In this document: positions 27,124 through 35,372 of the stretch, in pieces
How positions within the stretch are numbered: the first letter of the stretch is position 1
How the letters are laid out: every line of letters begins with the position of its first letter
NCBI GenBank assembly: GCA_047936785.1
Contig: CP176394.1
Source of the DNA: Acidaminobacterium chupaoyuni
Lineage (GTDB): Bacteria; Bacillota; Clostridia; Oscillospirales; Butyricicoccaceae
Length of the DNA: 64,000 nt
Direction: 5' to 3' (one strand)
Notes under the pieces: model-generated
The model's database searches: none
Told to the model about the DNA's origin: nothing
Seen by the model: only the letters and a program-made list of their open reading frames with translations
Translations under genes and position numbers: made by a program

Positions 27124-27137
27124 CGAACATTTGTTCT
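27124..27137. promoter_or_regulatory. orphan LexA-type SOS box
   Basis: CGAACATTTGTTCT fits the Firmicute LexA consensus CGAAC-N4-GTTCG in 13 of 14 positions outside the free centre. Its 12-base core is the reverse complement of the core at the uvrB promoter. No -35/-10 pair or ORF is placed around it in the usual way. It lies 70 bases upstream of the mraZ promoter in an otherwise empty AT-rich region (26960-27200). Confidence 0.5.
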
Positions 27138-27206
27138 TTATGCTAAAAAACTCGCGTTTTCTTAAAAAAACGGCATGATTTGAGGAAAAATAATTTGGGA
27201 AAAGCC

Positions 27207-27235
27207 TTGCAATTGTAACAGCGCAACGATATAAT
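27207..27235 (+). promoter_or_regulatory. promoter of the division and cell-wall cluster
   Basis: TTGCAA (27207-27212), 17 bases, TATAAT (27230-27235). The expected start point, near 27242, lies at the edge of the MraZ operator. Confidence 0.8.
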
Positions 27236-27243
27236 AAAAGAAC

Positions 27244-27283
27244 AAAGTGGTGAAAAGTGGAGCGAAGTGCCACAAAGTGCAAA
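27244..27283 (+). promoter_or_regulatory. MraZ operator: four direct repeats with 10-bp period
   Basis: Four copies of (A/G)AAGTGNNNN start at 27244, 27254, 27264 and 27274. MraZ is known to bind direct repeats of this sort, for example AAAGTG-type repeats in Mollicutes and TGGGN repeats in E. coli, each on one face of the helix. They sit directly downstream of the -10 box and before mraZ, which suits autorepression of the whole cluster. Confidence 0.8.
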
Positions 27284-27306
27284 CAAAAGGGCCGGAGGTG
27301 GGGAAG

Positions 27307-27723
27307 ATGCGCGGCGAGTTTCAGCATAATATCGATGCAAAGGGCCGTTTGTTTATCCCTGTCAAACTCCGCGATTCGCTGGGCAGCGAGTTCATCGTCA
27401 CAAAAGGGCTGGATGGCTGCCTCTTTGTTTATTCCGGCGAGGCGTGGCAGGTGCTGGAAGATAAGATCAGCCAGCTGCCGCTTTCCAAATCTCGAAATTT
27501 GCAGCGCTTTTTCTTTTCCAGCGCGGCAGATTGCGAACCGGATGCCCAGGGCCGCGTGGTGATCCCCCAGAACCTGAGAGAATATGCGGGCCTGACAAAA
27601 GAAGTAACGGTGATCGGCGTTTCGGGCCGTGTTGAAATTTGGGATACACAGCGCTGGAAGGCTTATAACGATGAACTGACTTCTGAAAGCATCGAGAACG
27701 CCATGGAAGACATTGGCTTTTAA
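27307..27723 (+). CDS. mraZ: transcriptional regulator MraZ
   Basis: A 138-residue AbrB-like regulator with two tandem SpoVT/MraZ domains. The first carries HNIDAKGRLFIPVKLRD (near residues 7-23) and the second DAQGRVVIPQNLRE (near 78-91). It represses its own operon in other bacteria. ATG 27307 follows GGAGGTGGGG. The longer frame from 27247 runs through the operator repeats and is rejected. First gene of the division and cell-wall cluster. Confidence 0.96.
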   Translation: MRGEFQHNIDAKGRLFIPVKLRDSLGSEFIVTKGLDGCLFVYSGEAWQVLEDKISQLPLSKSRNLQRFFFSSAADCEPDAQGRVVIPQNLREYAGLTKEVTVIGVSGRVEIWDTQRWKAYNDELTSESIENAMEDIGF

Positions 27724-27737
27724 CAGCGGGAGGAAAC

Positions 27738-28673
27738 ATGGAGTTTTCACATATTTCGATTATGCCGGAAGAATGCATGGAGGGCCTTGCGATCCGCCCC
27801 GACGGCATCTACTGTGATGGGACAACGGGCGGCGGCGGCCATTCGCTGCTCATCGCGCAGCGCCTTTCCGAAAAGGGCAGGCTGATCTGCATCGACCGCG
27901 ACAGCGAAGCGCTGAAAGCGGCGGAAGAGCGTTTGTGGGAACATCGAAGCAAAATCACTTTTGTAAAAAGCAATTTTTCAGAGATCGCCCAAGTGTTAAA
28001 ACAGCTGGGCATCGATGGCATCGACGGGATGCTGCTGGATCTGGGGGTTTCCTCTTATCAGCTGGATAACGGCCGGCGCGGGTTTTCTTATATGCAGGAT
28101 GCCCCGCTTGACATGAGGATGGATCAAACCCAGAGCTTCAGCGCCTATGATGTGATCAACACCTATTCTCAGGAAGAACTGAAACGCGTTTTGTGGGAAT
28201 ACGGCGAAGAAAAATTCAGCGGGCGTATTGCCAGGGCCATTGAACAGGCCCGGCAGGAAAAACCGATAGAGACCACCTTTGAACTGGTGGATATCATAAA
28301 AAACGCCATGCCGGCGCAGGCAAAACGCGAAGCGCAGCATCCGGCAAAACGCAGCTTTCAGGCCATCCGCATCGAAGTGAACGGCGAACTGAAAGCGGTG
28401 GAAGAAGCGGTGGAAAATGTGATCGATGTGCTTCTTCCCGGCGGGCGCATCGCGGTGATGAGCTTTCATTCATTGGAAGACCGCATCGTTAAAAATGTAT
28501 TCGCGCGAGAAGCCAAAGGCTGCACCTGCCCCAGCAATTTTCCTGTTTGTGTTTGCGGCAAAAAGCCGCGGGTGAAGCTGATTTCAAAAGGCGTTATCAT
28601 GGCGAAAGAAAAAGAAGTGGAAGAAAACCCCCGCTCTCGCTCGGCAAAGCTGAGAGTGGCTGAGAAGTTATAG
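27738..28673 (+). CDS. rsmH: 16S rRNA (cytosine1402-N4)-methyltransferase RsmH
   Basis: Methylates N4 of C1402 in the ribosomal P site. SAM motif DGTTGGGGHSLLIA lies near residues 32-45, DLGVSSYQLD near 99-108, and LDMRMDQ near 118. Near the C-terminus the SFHSLEDRIVKN signature and the GVIMAKEKEVEENPRSRSAKLRV segment complete the family pattern. Length 311 residues is standard. It follows mraZ by 14 bases with GGGAGGA before the ATG. Confidence 0.97.
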   Translation: MEFSHISIMPEECMEGLAIRPDGIYCDGTTGGGGHSLLIAQRLSEKGRLICIDRDSEALKAAEERLWEHRSKITFVKSNFSEIAQVLKQLGIDGIDGMLLDLGVSSYQLDNGRRGFSYMQDAPLDMRMDQTQSFSAYDVINTYSQEELKRVLWEYGEEKFSGRIARAIEQARQEKPIETTFELVDIIKNAMPAQAKREAQHPAKRSFQAIRIEVNGELKAVEEAVENVIDVLLPGGRIAVMSFHSLEDRIVKNVFAREAKGCTCPSNFPVCVCGKKPRVKLISKGVIMAKEKEVEENPRSRSAKLRVAEKL

Positions 28674-28689
28674 AGGAGGAAGAAGCCCT

Positions 28690-29193
28690 ATGGCCAACAG
28701 CAGAAGAGCCGCGGCAACCAAGGAAAGTGTTGCATATGATTATTCGCGCTTAACACAGCGGGAGCAGCAACAGCTGCAGCAATCCAAGCAAACGCTTCAG
28801 GTGCATCAAGGCGGAAAAAAGGCCAGGATCCCCTATGGCAAATACGCGGCCATTTTCGGCGGCGTTTTCGCGGCGCTTTTCGTCATCGTGTTCAGCTATA
28901 TGCAGGTGGCCGTTTTAACGGGCCAGAACGCGGCGATCCGCGATCAGCTTGAAGAGCTGAAAAGCGATGAAAACGCTTTGAACGCCAAAACAGAGCAGAT
29001 CTTCAACCTCAGCTATGTGGAAGATCGGGCGAAGAATGTTCTGGGCATGGTCAAAGCCGAAAGCAGCCAGATGAGCTATGTGGATCTTTCCAAGGGCGAT
29101 GTGGTAGAGATCAATAAAAACGAAACCCAGACCCCGCAGTTTATTTCCAACCTGGTGAAAAGTTTTCAGGCGGTCGTGTCATATTTGAAGTAA
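28690..29193 (+). CDS. ftsL: FtsL-like septum formation protein
   Basis: A 167-residue single-pass membrane protein: a basic, Gln-rich cytoplasmic part (1-55), one transmembrane segment near 57-80 (AAIFGGVFAALFVIVFSYM), then an outer coiled coil (85-115). That topology and its place between rsmH and the transpeptidase identify it as the FtsL/septum-initiator-type division protein; sequence identity alone would be weak evidence. It should join DivIB/FtsQ in the divisome. Strong GAGGAGGA site. Confidence 0.8.
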   Translation: MANSRRAAATKESVAYDYSRLTQREQQQLQQSKQTLQVHQGGKKARIPYGKYAAIFGGVFAALFVIVFSYMQVAVLTGQNAAIRDQLEELKSDENALNAKTEQIFNLSYVEDRAKNVLGMVKAESSQMSYVDLSKGDVVEINKNETQTPQFISNLVKSFQAVVSYLK

Positions 29194-29212
29194 TGATAAG
29201 AATAAAATGAAG

Positions 29213-29267
29213 ATGAGAGCAGAGAAGTGAGGAATGTAGTTTTTCGTTTCTTGCTCTCATTTTTTTC
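29213..29267 (+). terminator. terminator-like hairpin inside the division cluster
   Basis: Perfect 9-bp arms ATGAGAGCA and TGCTCTCAT, a 30-base loop with internal pairing possible, then T7. It lies between ftsL and the transpeptidase gene and could give partial termination. Confidence 0.6.
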
Positions 29268-29283
29268 ATAAACAGGTGAGTAA

Positions 29284-31572
29284 ATGGCTAAGAAACCAAA
29301 TTCAATGATGCGCTTTCGGCTGCTGATCATCGGCGGGCTGCTGGGCATTGCCGCCTTTATGGTGGTGGTGGTAAAACTGTTCAGCCTTCAGGTGATGAGT
29401 TATCAGATCTACGAAGAAAAAGCCGTGGAACAGCAGACGAGAGATAAAACAATTGCCGCCACACGCGGCACTATTTATGATTGCAACATGAAGCCGCTGG
29501 CCATCAGCGCCACGGTGGAAATGGTGACGCTGGAAGCACGAAAGATCAACAGCGATGAAGAAGCGGAACTGATCGCGCAAAAGCTTTCGGAATTGCTGGG
29601 GATGGATTATCAAACCGTGCTGGCCAAAACCGCCAAGCGTGATTCCGCTTATGAAGTGGTAAAGCGCGGGGTGGAAAAAGAAGTGGCCGATCAGATCCGC
29701 GCTTTCATCAGCGATTATAACAAACAGGTCGCGGAATATAACAAAACCGCGGGCAAAGAAAAAACCAAAGAAAAAATGAACTGCATCTATCTGGTGCCCG
29801 ATACCAAGCGCTATTATCCCTTCGGCAATTTCGCGGCCCATGTGCTGGGCTTCGTGGGTTCTGATAACCAGGGCCTCGATGGGGTGGAAGCGGTTTATGA
29901 CGATTATCTCACGGGAACACCGGGCAGGATCATCACCGCCACTGACGCGGCCGGCGAAGAAATGCCTTATTCTTATGAGATGTATTATGAAGCCGAAGAC
30001 GGATGCAGCGTTGTTTTGACTGTGGATGAAGTCATTCAGCATTATCTTGAAAAAAACCTTGAGATCGCTTCGTTTGATAACAAAGTGGCAAACGGCGTTA
30101 CCGGCATCATCATGGATGTCAACACCGGCGGCATTTTGGCCATGGCCACAAAAAACGATTATAACCCCAACGAACCGTTCAAACTTTCAGAATCGGAACA
30201 GGCGCGCATCGCCGCGCTGCCGCAGGATCAGCAGGCGGAAGCAACAAAGGCCGCCCGCCAGAAACAGTGGCGAAACAAGGCCATTTCCGATACATATTAC
30301 CCCGGTTCGACCTTTAAAATTTTAACGGCTTCCATGGCGCTGGAAGAAAAAACGGTCAGCGTCAACAGCACTTTTTATTGCAACGGCAGCCGCAAGGTGG
30401 AAGGCTGGCCTTCCCCCATCAAATGCTGGAAATATCCCAACGCCCACGGCACACAGACGCTGTATCAGGCCATCCAGAATTCCTGCAACCCGGCGTTTAT
30501 CGATATCGGCCTTTCGGTGGGCGCGGCGAACTTCTTAAAATATGTTCGCGCGTTTGGTCTCACAGAAAAAACAGGGGTCGATCTTCCCGGTGAAGCTTCC
30601 GGCATTTTCCACAGTGAAAAGAAGTTCCTTTCGCAGAATGTCGATCTGGCCACCGCAAGTTTCGGCCAGAACTTTTCCGTTACGCCGCTTCAGCTGGTAA
30701 CTGCCGTTTCGGCGGTGGCCAACGGCGGCAACCTGATGAAGCCCTTTGTGGTGAAAGAAATTTTGGATGCCAAGGGCAATATCGTGAAAAGCACAGAACC
30801 CACGGTCGTGCGCCAGGTGATCTCGAAAGATACCTCCGTGCTCATGCGCGATATTTTGGAATCCGTCGTGACGGTGGGCACCGGCAAAAACGCCTATGTG
30901 GCGGGTTACCGCATCGCCGGCAAGACCGGCACCACCGAAAAGATCGCCGATCAGATCCAACAGAACAGAAACGATCTGCGCGTGGCTTCGTTTATGGCTT
31001 TCGCGCCTGCGGATGACCCGCAGATCGCCCTGCTTGTGCTTTTGGATGAACCCACCGTGGCGGTGAAAACGGGCGGCATTACCGTGGGCCCGGTCATCCG
31101 CCGCATTATGGAAGATGTGCTGCCTTATATCGGCGTGGAACCCACCTATAACGCGGGTGAGCTGACAGAAAAAGATGTCACGATGCCGGCCATCGTGGGC
31201 AAAAGCAAAGTGGAAGCCGAAAGCGCTTTGGCAAAGGTTGGGCTTGCAAGCCGAACCGTGGGCACAGGCGCCACCGTCACCGATCAGATCCCCGAAGCGG
31301 GCGCAAGCATTCCCAGCAGCGCGCAGGCGGTCATCTATTATGGCGGGCATAAATCGGCGGATCTTGTAACGGTTCCCGATGTTACGGGGCTTTCTGTTTC
31401 GGCGGCTCAGGCAAAAATGGAAAAGGCGGGCCTTTACATGAGAAAATCGGGCGCGCCCGGCAATTCCGGCAATATCGTGGCAAACAAACAGAGCGCTGCC
31501 GCGGAAACCCAGGTGAAACTGGGCTCTGTGGTCACAGTGGAATTCACTGATCTGGATCAGCGCGCAGAATAA
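29284..31572 (+). CDS. class B penicillin-binding protein with PASTA domains (SpoVD/FtsI type)
   Basis: A 762-residue peptidoglycan transpeptidase. There is one N-terminal transmembrane helix (about 13-36), a dimerisation domain, and a transpeptidase domain with SxxK at Ser342-Lys345 (GSTFK), SxN at Ser400-Asn402 and KTG at Lys547. Two C-terminal PASTA repeats follow, near 630-690 and 695-758. PASTA repeats plus position upstream of murE fit SpoVD (sporulation cortex) or divisional Pbp2B/FtsI. With only one such gene in the cluster, it may be the division enzyme itself. Confidence 0.92.
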   Translation: MAKKPNSMMRFRLLIIGGLLGIAAFMVVVVKLFSLQVMSYQIYEEKAVEQQTRDKTIAATRGTIYDCNMKPLAISATVEMVTLEARKINSDEEAELIAQKLSELLGMDYQTVLAKTAKRDSAYEVVKRGVEKEVADQIRAFISDYNKQVAEYNKTAGKEKTKEKMNCIYLVPDTKRYYPFGNFAAHVLGFVGSDNQGLDGVEAVYDDYLTGTPGRIITATDAAGEEMPYSYEMYYEAEDGCSVVLTVDEVIQHYLEKNLEIASFDNKVANGVTGIIMDVNTGGILAMATKNDYNPNEPFKLSESEQARIAALPQDQQAEATKAARQKQWRNKAISDTYYPGSTFKILTASMALEEKTVSVNSTFYCNGSRKVEGWPSPIKCWKYPNAHGTQTLYQAIQNSCNPAFIDIGLSVGAANFLKYVRAFGLTEKTGVDLPGEASGIFHSEKKFLSQNVDLATASFGQNFSVTPLQLVTAVSAVANGGNLMKPFVVKEILDAKGNIVKSTEPTVVRQVISKDTSVLMRDILESVVTVGTGKNAYVAGYRIAGKTGTTEKIADQIQQNRNDLRVASFMAFAPADDPQIALLVLLDEPTVAVKTGGITVGPVIRRIMEDVLPYIGVEPTYNAGELTEKDVTMPAIVGKSKVEAESALAKVGLASRTVGTGATVTDQIPEAGASIPSSAQAVIYYGGHKSADLVTVPDVTGLSVSAAQAKMEKAGLYMRKSGAPGNSGNIVANKQSAAAETQVKLGSVVTVEFTDLDQRAE

Positions 31573-31593
31573 ATTGAAACGGGATGGTGGAAC

Positions 31594-33048
31594 ATGAAAC
31601 TTATTCAAGTGCTAAACAATGTTGATGTTGTGAGGGCTGCCTGCAGCCAGGATATCGAAATTACCGATATCTGTTATGATTCTCGCAAGATCGTTCCCGG
31701 GGCGGCGTTTGTGGCGGTTTCCGGGTTCCAGACAGATGGGCATAAATATATCCGCCAGGCGATGGAAGGCGGCGCTTCGGTGGTGATTTGTGAAAGCGCT
31801 CCCGAAAGCAAGGTGCCTTATATCCTGGTGAACGACAGTCGGCTTGCGCTGGCGCAGATGTCCAATAATTTCTTCGGCCATCCCGGCGAAAGCATGAAAG
31901 TGATCGGGGTGACGGGAACCAACGGCAAAACCACCACCACTTACTTGATCAAAACGATTCTTGAACAGGCGCTGGGCGCCAAAGTGGGGCTGATGGGCAC
32001 AAACGCCAATATGATCGGCAGCGAAGTTTATCCCACCGAGCGCACCACGCCCGAATCTTATGAAGTGTTTCGGATGCTGGGCAAAATGAGAGACGCCGGC
32101 TGCGATTATGCGGTGATGGAGGTTTCTTCTCATTCGCTGATGCTCGATCGTGTGCATGGCATCAAATTTGAAGTGGGCGTTTTCACCAATCTCACCCGCG
32201 ACCATCTGGATTTTCACAAAACCATGGAAGAATATCGAAACGCCAAAGCGCGCCTGTTCCCGATGTGCCGCTTTGGGGTGGTGAATCTGGATGATGAAGC
32301 GGGCCGCTACATGGTTTCCAAGGGCAACTGCCATTTCCAGACCTATTCCGCCGAAAACGATGCGGCCGATCTGGTGGCAAAAAACATCAATCTGAAAGCC
32401 GACCGTGTGGAATTCGAAGCGGTGATCAAGGGTTATATCAACCGCATCACCCTGGGAATCCCCGGCATGTTTTCGGTTTATAACGCGCTGGCGGCCACAG
32501 GCTGCGCGCTGGCGCTGGGCATTCCGCTGGGCGAGATCGCGCTGGCGATGAAAATGGCCCATGGCGTGAAGGGCCGCGCGGAAGTTGTGCCGGTTCCCGC
32601 CGATTACACTGTTTTGATCGATTACGCCCATTCGCCCGATGGCATCGCCAATATTTTAAAGGCTGTGCGCGGGTTTGCCAAAGGCCGCGTGATCGCGCTG
32701 TTCGGCTGCGGCGGCGACCGCGATAAAACAAAGCGCCCCATCATGGGCAAGCTGGCCGCCGAACTTTCCGATTGCTGCATCGTTACTTCCGATAACCCGC
32801 GAACAGAAGAACCGCGGGCGATCATCGATGATATTTTAGAGGGCATGAAGGGCTGCCAAAAGCCCATGGCGGTGATCATCGACCGCCGCGAGGCCATTGC
32901 CTTCGCGCTGAAAAACGCCAAAAAAGACGATGTGATCGTGCTGATGGGCAAAGGCCATGAAACCTATCAAGAGATCAACCACGAAAAACATCATTTGGAT
33001 GAACGCGAAGAAGTGGAGAAGTTTTTCAAAAACGAGAAGAAAAAATAA
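31594..33048 (+). CDS. murE: UDP-MurNAc-tripeptide synthetase (meso-DAP adding)
   Basis: Adds the third amino acid to UDP-MurNAc-L-Ala-D-Glu, 484 residues. The ATP loop is GVTGTNGKTTTTYL, near residues 108-121. Later motifs are MEVSSHSLMLDRVHG and DYAHSPDGIANIL. The substrate-specificity motif reads TSDNPRTEEP: DNPR is known to mark meso-diaminopimelate enzymes. The ATG lies 21 bases after the PBP stop. MurF, usually next, is absent. Confidence 0.96.
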   Translation: MKLIQVLNNVDVVRAACSQDIEITDICYDSRKIVPGAAFVAVSGFQTDGHKYIRQAMEGGASVVICESAPESKVPYILVNDSRLALAQMSNNFFGHPGESMKVIGVTGTNGKTTTTYLIKTILEQALGAKVGLMGTNANMIGSEVYPTERTTPESYEVFRMLGKMRDAGCDYAVMEVSSHSLMLDRVHGIKFEVGVFTNLTRDHLDFHKTMEEYRNAKARLFPMCRFGVVNLDDEAGRYMVSKGNCHFQTYSAENDAADLVAKNINLKADRVEFEAVIKGYINRITLGIPGMFSVYNALAATGCALALGIPLGEIALAMKMAHGVKGRAEVVPVPADYTVLIDYAHSPDGIANILKAVRGFAKGRVIALFGCGGDRDKTKRPIMGKLAAELSDCCIVTSDNPRTEEPRAIIDDILEGMKGCQKPMAVIIDRREAIAFALKNAKKDDVIVLMGKGHETYQEINHEKHHLDEREEVEKFFKNEKKK

Positions 33049-33076
33049 GAACTGCCGGCGAATATGGTTTGCCGCT

Positions 33077-33104
33077 GCGCGCAGCCGCCATCGGCGCTGC
33101 GCGC
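33077..33104 (+). repeat. GC-rich hairpin between murE and mraY
   Basis: GCGCGCAGC-c-GCC pairs with GGC-GCTGCGCGC around the 3-base loop ATC: 12 base pairs with one bulge. No T-run follows, so it is not a typical terminator. It lies where murF would be expected. It may be an RNA processing or stability element, or a scar. Confidence 0.5.
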
Positions 33105-33151
33105 AAAGGTATGTTTGGGAAGATCATCCGAAATCAGGGGGAGTTTAAGAA

Positions 33152-34141
33152 ATGGGAACAACGGCACTGGCATTTTTGATCGGGTTTGTGGTGACGGCCG
33201 TCATCGGAATGCCGACGATCCGATTTTTGAAAAAATTGAAGTTTGGCCAAAAAATCTTGGAAGACGGCCCGACCTGGCATATGAAAAAGCAATATACCCC
33301 CACCATGGGCGGCCTGATGTTTATTATCGGGCTGATGGCGGCGCTGGCGGTTTCTTTGCCGGCCATTCTGAAAAAAAGCGATATCCGCCCGATGCTGGTG
33401 TTTGCGTTCTCCATGATCTTCGGGCTCATCGGCGTGATCGATGATTATACAAAAATCAAGAAAAAACAAAATCAGGGGCTGACCCCGATGCAGAAGCTGC
33501 TGCTTCAAATCGCGGCGGCGGCCCTGTTCGTCACGGTTCTGCGTCAATTGGGGCTGCTGACAGGCGAGCTTTATGTGCCGTTTTTTGATGTGACATGGCA
33601 TTGGCCCTGGCTTTGCTATCTGCCGTTTGCGATCTTCATTATTGTGGGCACCGTCAACGCGGTGAACCTCACCGATGGCATTGACGGCCTTGCCGCCACG
33701 GTCACTTCGGTGGTCTGCCTGTTTTTCACCGCGGTGTTCCTGCTTGAAAACAACGGTGTGACGCAGGTGTTTTCGGCGGGCCTGCTGGGCGGTCTGCTGG
33801 GCTTTTTGATCTTCAATAAAAACCCCGCGAAAGTGTTTATGGGCGACACGGGCTCGCTGTTTTTGGGCGGGGCTGTCTGCGGCATGGCGTTTGCCAGTGA
33901 TCTGCCGCTGGTGCTGATCCCCGTGGGCATCATCTATATTGCCGAAACCCTTTCCGACATCATCCAGGTAAGCTATTTCAAGATCAGCGGCGGCAAGCGC
34001 ATTTTCAAAATGGCGCCGCTGCATCACCATTTCGAAATGTGCGGCTGGAGCGAAAAAAAGATCGTCGGTGTGTTTTCTTCCATCACGGCGATCTGCTGTC
34101 TGCTGGCTTATTTTGCCTTGCGCAGCCGCTATGGCGCATGA
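33152..34141 (+). CDS. mraY: phospho-MurNAc-pentapeptide transferase
   Basis: Integral membrane enzyme that makes lipid I from UDP-MurNAc-pentapeptide and undecaprenyl phosphate. Length 329 residues with about ten hydrophobic segments. The catalytic motifs are present: GLIGVIDDYTK (first DD), the NAVNLTDGIDGLA segment, FMGDTGSLFLGG, and APLHHHFEMCGW near the C-terminus. A GGGGGAG site precedes the ATG. Confidence 0.97.
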   Translation: MGTTALAFLIGFVVTAVIGMPTIRFLKKLKFGQKILEDGPTWHMKKQYTPTMGGLMFIIGLMAALAVSLPAILKKSDIRPMLVFAFSMIFGLIGVIDDYTKIKKKQNQGLTPMQKLLLQIAAAALFVTVLRQLGLLTGELYVPFFDVTWHWPWLCYLPFAIFIIVGTVNAVNLTDGIDGLAATVTSVVCLFFTAVFLLENNGVTQVFSAGLLGGLLGFLIFNKNPAKVFMGDTGSLFLGGAVCGMAFASDLPLVLIPVGIIYIAETLSDIIQVSYFKISGGKRIFKMAPLHHHFEMCGWSEKKIVGVFSSITAICCLLAYFALRSRYGA

Positions 34142-34171
34142 TCTTTCTCAATCAGGCGGAGGTGTATTCCC

Positions 34172-35347
34172 ATTAAAACGAAAACCACGAATATCGAGCT
34201 GACGCAACAGCCGAAAAAGAAAAAACGATATACCTCGATGGATGCGCCTTTTTTGATCTTAACGCTTCTTTTGCTTTCACTGGGGCTTGTGGTTTTGTTT
34301 TCGGCCAGCTATGCGGCGGCAGGCAGCAAAAGCAACATGAAGCCCACCTATTTCATATCGAGGCAGGCGCTTTTCGCGGGCCTTGGCATCATCGCGATGC
34401 TGATGGCTTCCCGAATCGACTATCACCGGTGGCAAAAATTCGCGCTGCCGCTGATGCTGATTTCTCTGGCGCTGCTGGTGATCGTTCTGGTTCCCGGCAT
34501 TGGCGTGGAACATAACAAGGCCCGCCGCTGGCTGAACTTATATATCACCGAATTTCAGCCTTCCGAGCTTGCAAAATTTGCAATGATCCTTTGCTTTGCC
34601 AAACTCATCAATATCATGGGCCCCAAGCGCATGAAAACCATCCGCTATGGCATTTTGCCTTTTTGCGCCATTCTGGCGGTGGTGGTGCTGCTGCTGATCA
34701 AACAGCCTCACCTTTCGGCGGCGATCACCATTGTGCTGACAGGCGGCGTTCAAATGTTTTTGGGCGGCATCGGCTGGGGCTGGATGGTGGCGGCGATGGG
34801 CGGATTGGTGGCGGTGGTGTTCGCCGCGCTGAACGGCGCGCTGGCGTTTCTGCCCCATGCTCAGAAGCGCGTGGATGTGTGGCTCGACCCGTTCAGCGAT
34901 TTTCGCGGAAGCGGCTGGCAGGCATCGCAATCGCTGATCGCCATCGGTTCCGGCGGGTTTTGGGGGCTTGGCCTGGGGCAGGGCCGCCAGAAACATTTAT
35001 ATCTGCCCGAACCTTATAACGATTTTATTTTTGCCGTGGCTTGCGAAGAACTCGGTTTCGTAGGCGCCGTGCTGATCATTGTGGCTTTCGCGGCGCTGAT
35101 CGTTCGCGGTTATCAAATCGCGGGCCGTGCCCCCGATCGTTTCGGCATGCTGCTGGTGGTGGGCATCACCACACAGATGGCGCTGCAAACCATTATCAAT
35201 ATGAGCGTGGTCACGGGGCTGATGCCCGTTACCGGTGCGGCGCTTCCGTTCTTCAGCTACGGCGGCACTTCGCTGCTGATGCTGATGGGCGAAGTGGGTA
35301 TTGTTTTAAGCGTGTCACGCAGCATCCCCGCACCGAAAAAGGGATGA
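34172..35347 (+). CDS. ftsW: septal peptidoglycan polymerase FtsW, probable AUU start
   Basis: SEDS-family glycosyltransferase that polymerises lipid II at the septum. About ten transmembrane segments; the family motifs QPSELAKFA and the FFSYGGTSLLMLM segment are present. The first ATG in frame (34238) starts at the edge of the first membrane helix and has no ribosome site. A perfect GGAGGTG at 34158-34164 lies exactly 7 bases before an in-frame ATT (34172). That start adds 22 residues ending in a Lys/Arg stretch, as expected for a cytoplasmic tail, giving 391 residues. The frame is open back to the mraY stop. Gene identity is secure; the start is inferred. Confidence 0.9.
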   Translation: MKTKTTNIELTQQPKKKKRYTSMDAPFLILTLLLLSLGLVVLFSASYAAAGSKSNMKPTYFISRQALFAGLGIIAMLMASRIDYHRWQKFALPLMLISLALLVIVLVPGIGVEHNKARRWLNLYITEFQPSELAKFAMILCFAKLINIMGPKRMKTIRYGILPFCAILAVVVLLLIKQPHLSAAITIVLTGGVQMFLGGIGWGWMVAAMGGLVAVVFAALNGALAFLPHAQKRVDVWLDPFSDFRGSGWQASQSLIAIGSGGFWGLGLGQGRQKHLYLPEPYNDFIFAVACEELGFVGAVLIIVAFAALIVRGYQIAGRAPDRFGMLLVVGITTQMALQTIINMSVVTGLMPVTGAALPFFSYGGTSLLMLMGEVGIVLSVSRSIPAPKKG

Positions 35348-35372
35348 TTTTAAAGAAGAGCAGGCGAGAGAG

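Noticed and set aside
27139..27180. 12-codon ORF just after the orphan LexA box
   Set aside because: No ribosome site and too short to judge; not enough to claim an SOS peptide.
26569..27750. 393-residue minus-strand frame through the gap before mraZ
   Set aside because: It runs across the coiled-coil gene, a terminator, the promoter and the MraZ operator. No start site or domain.
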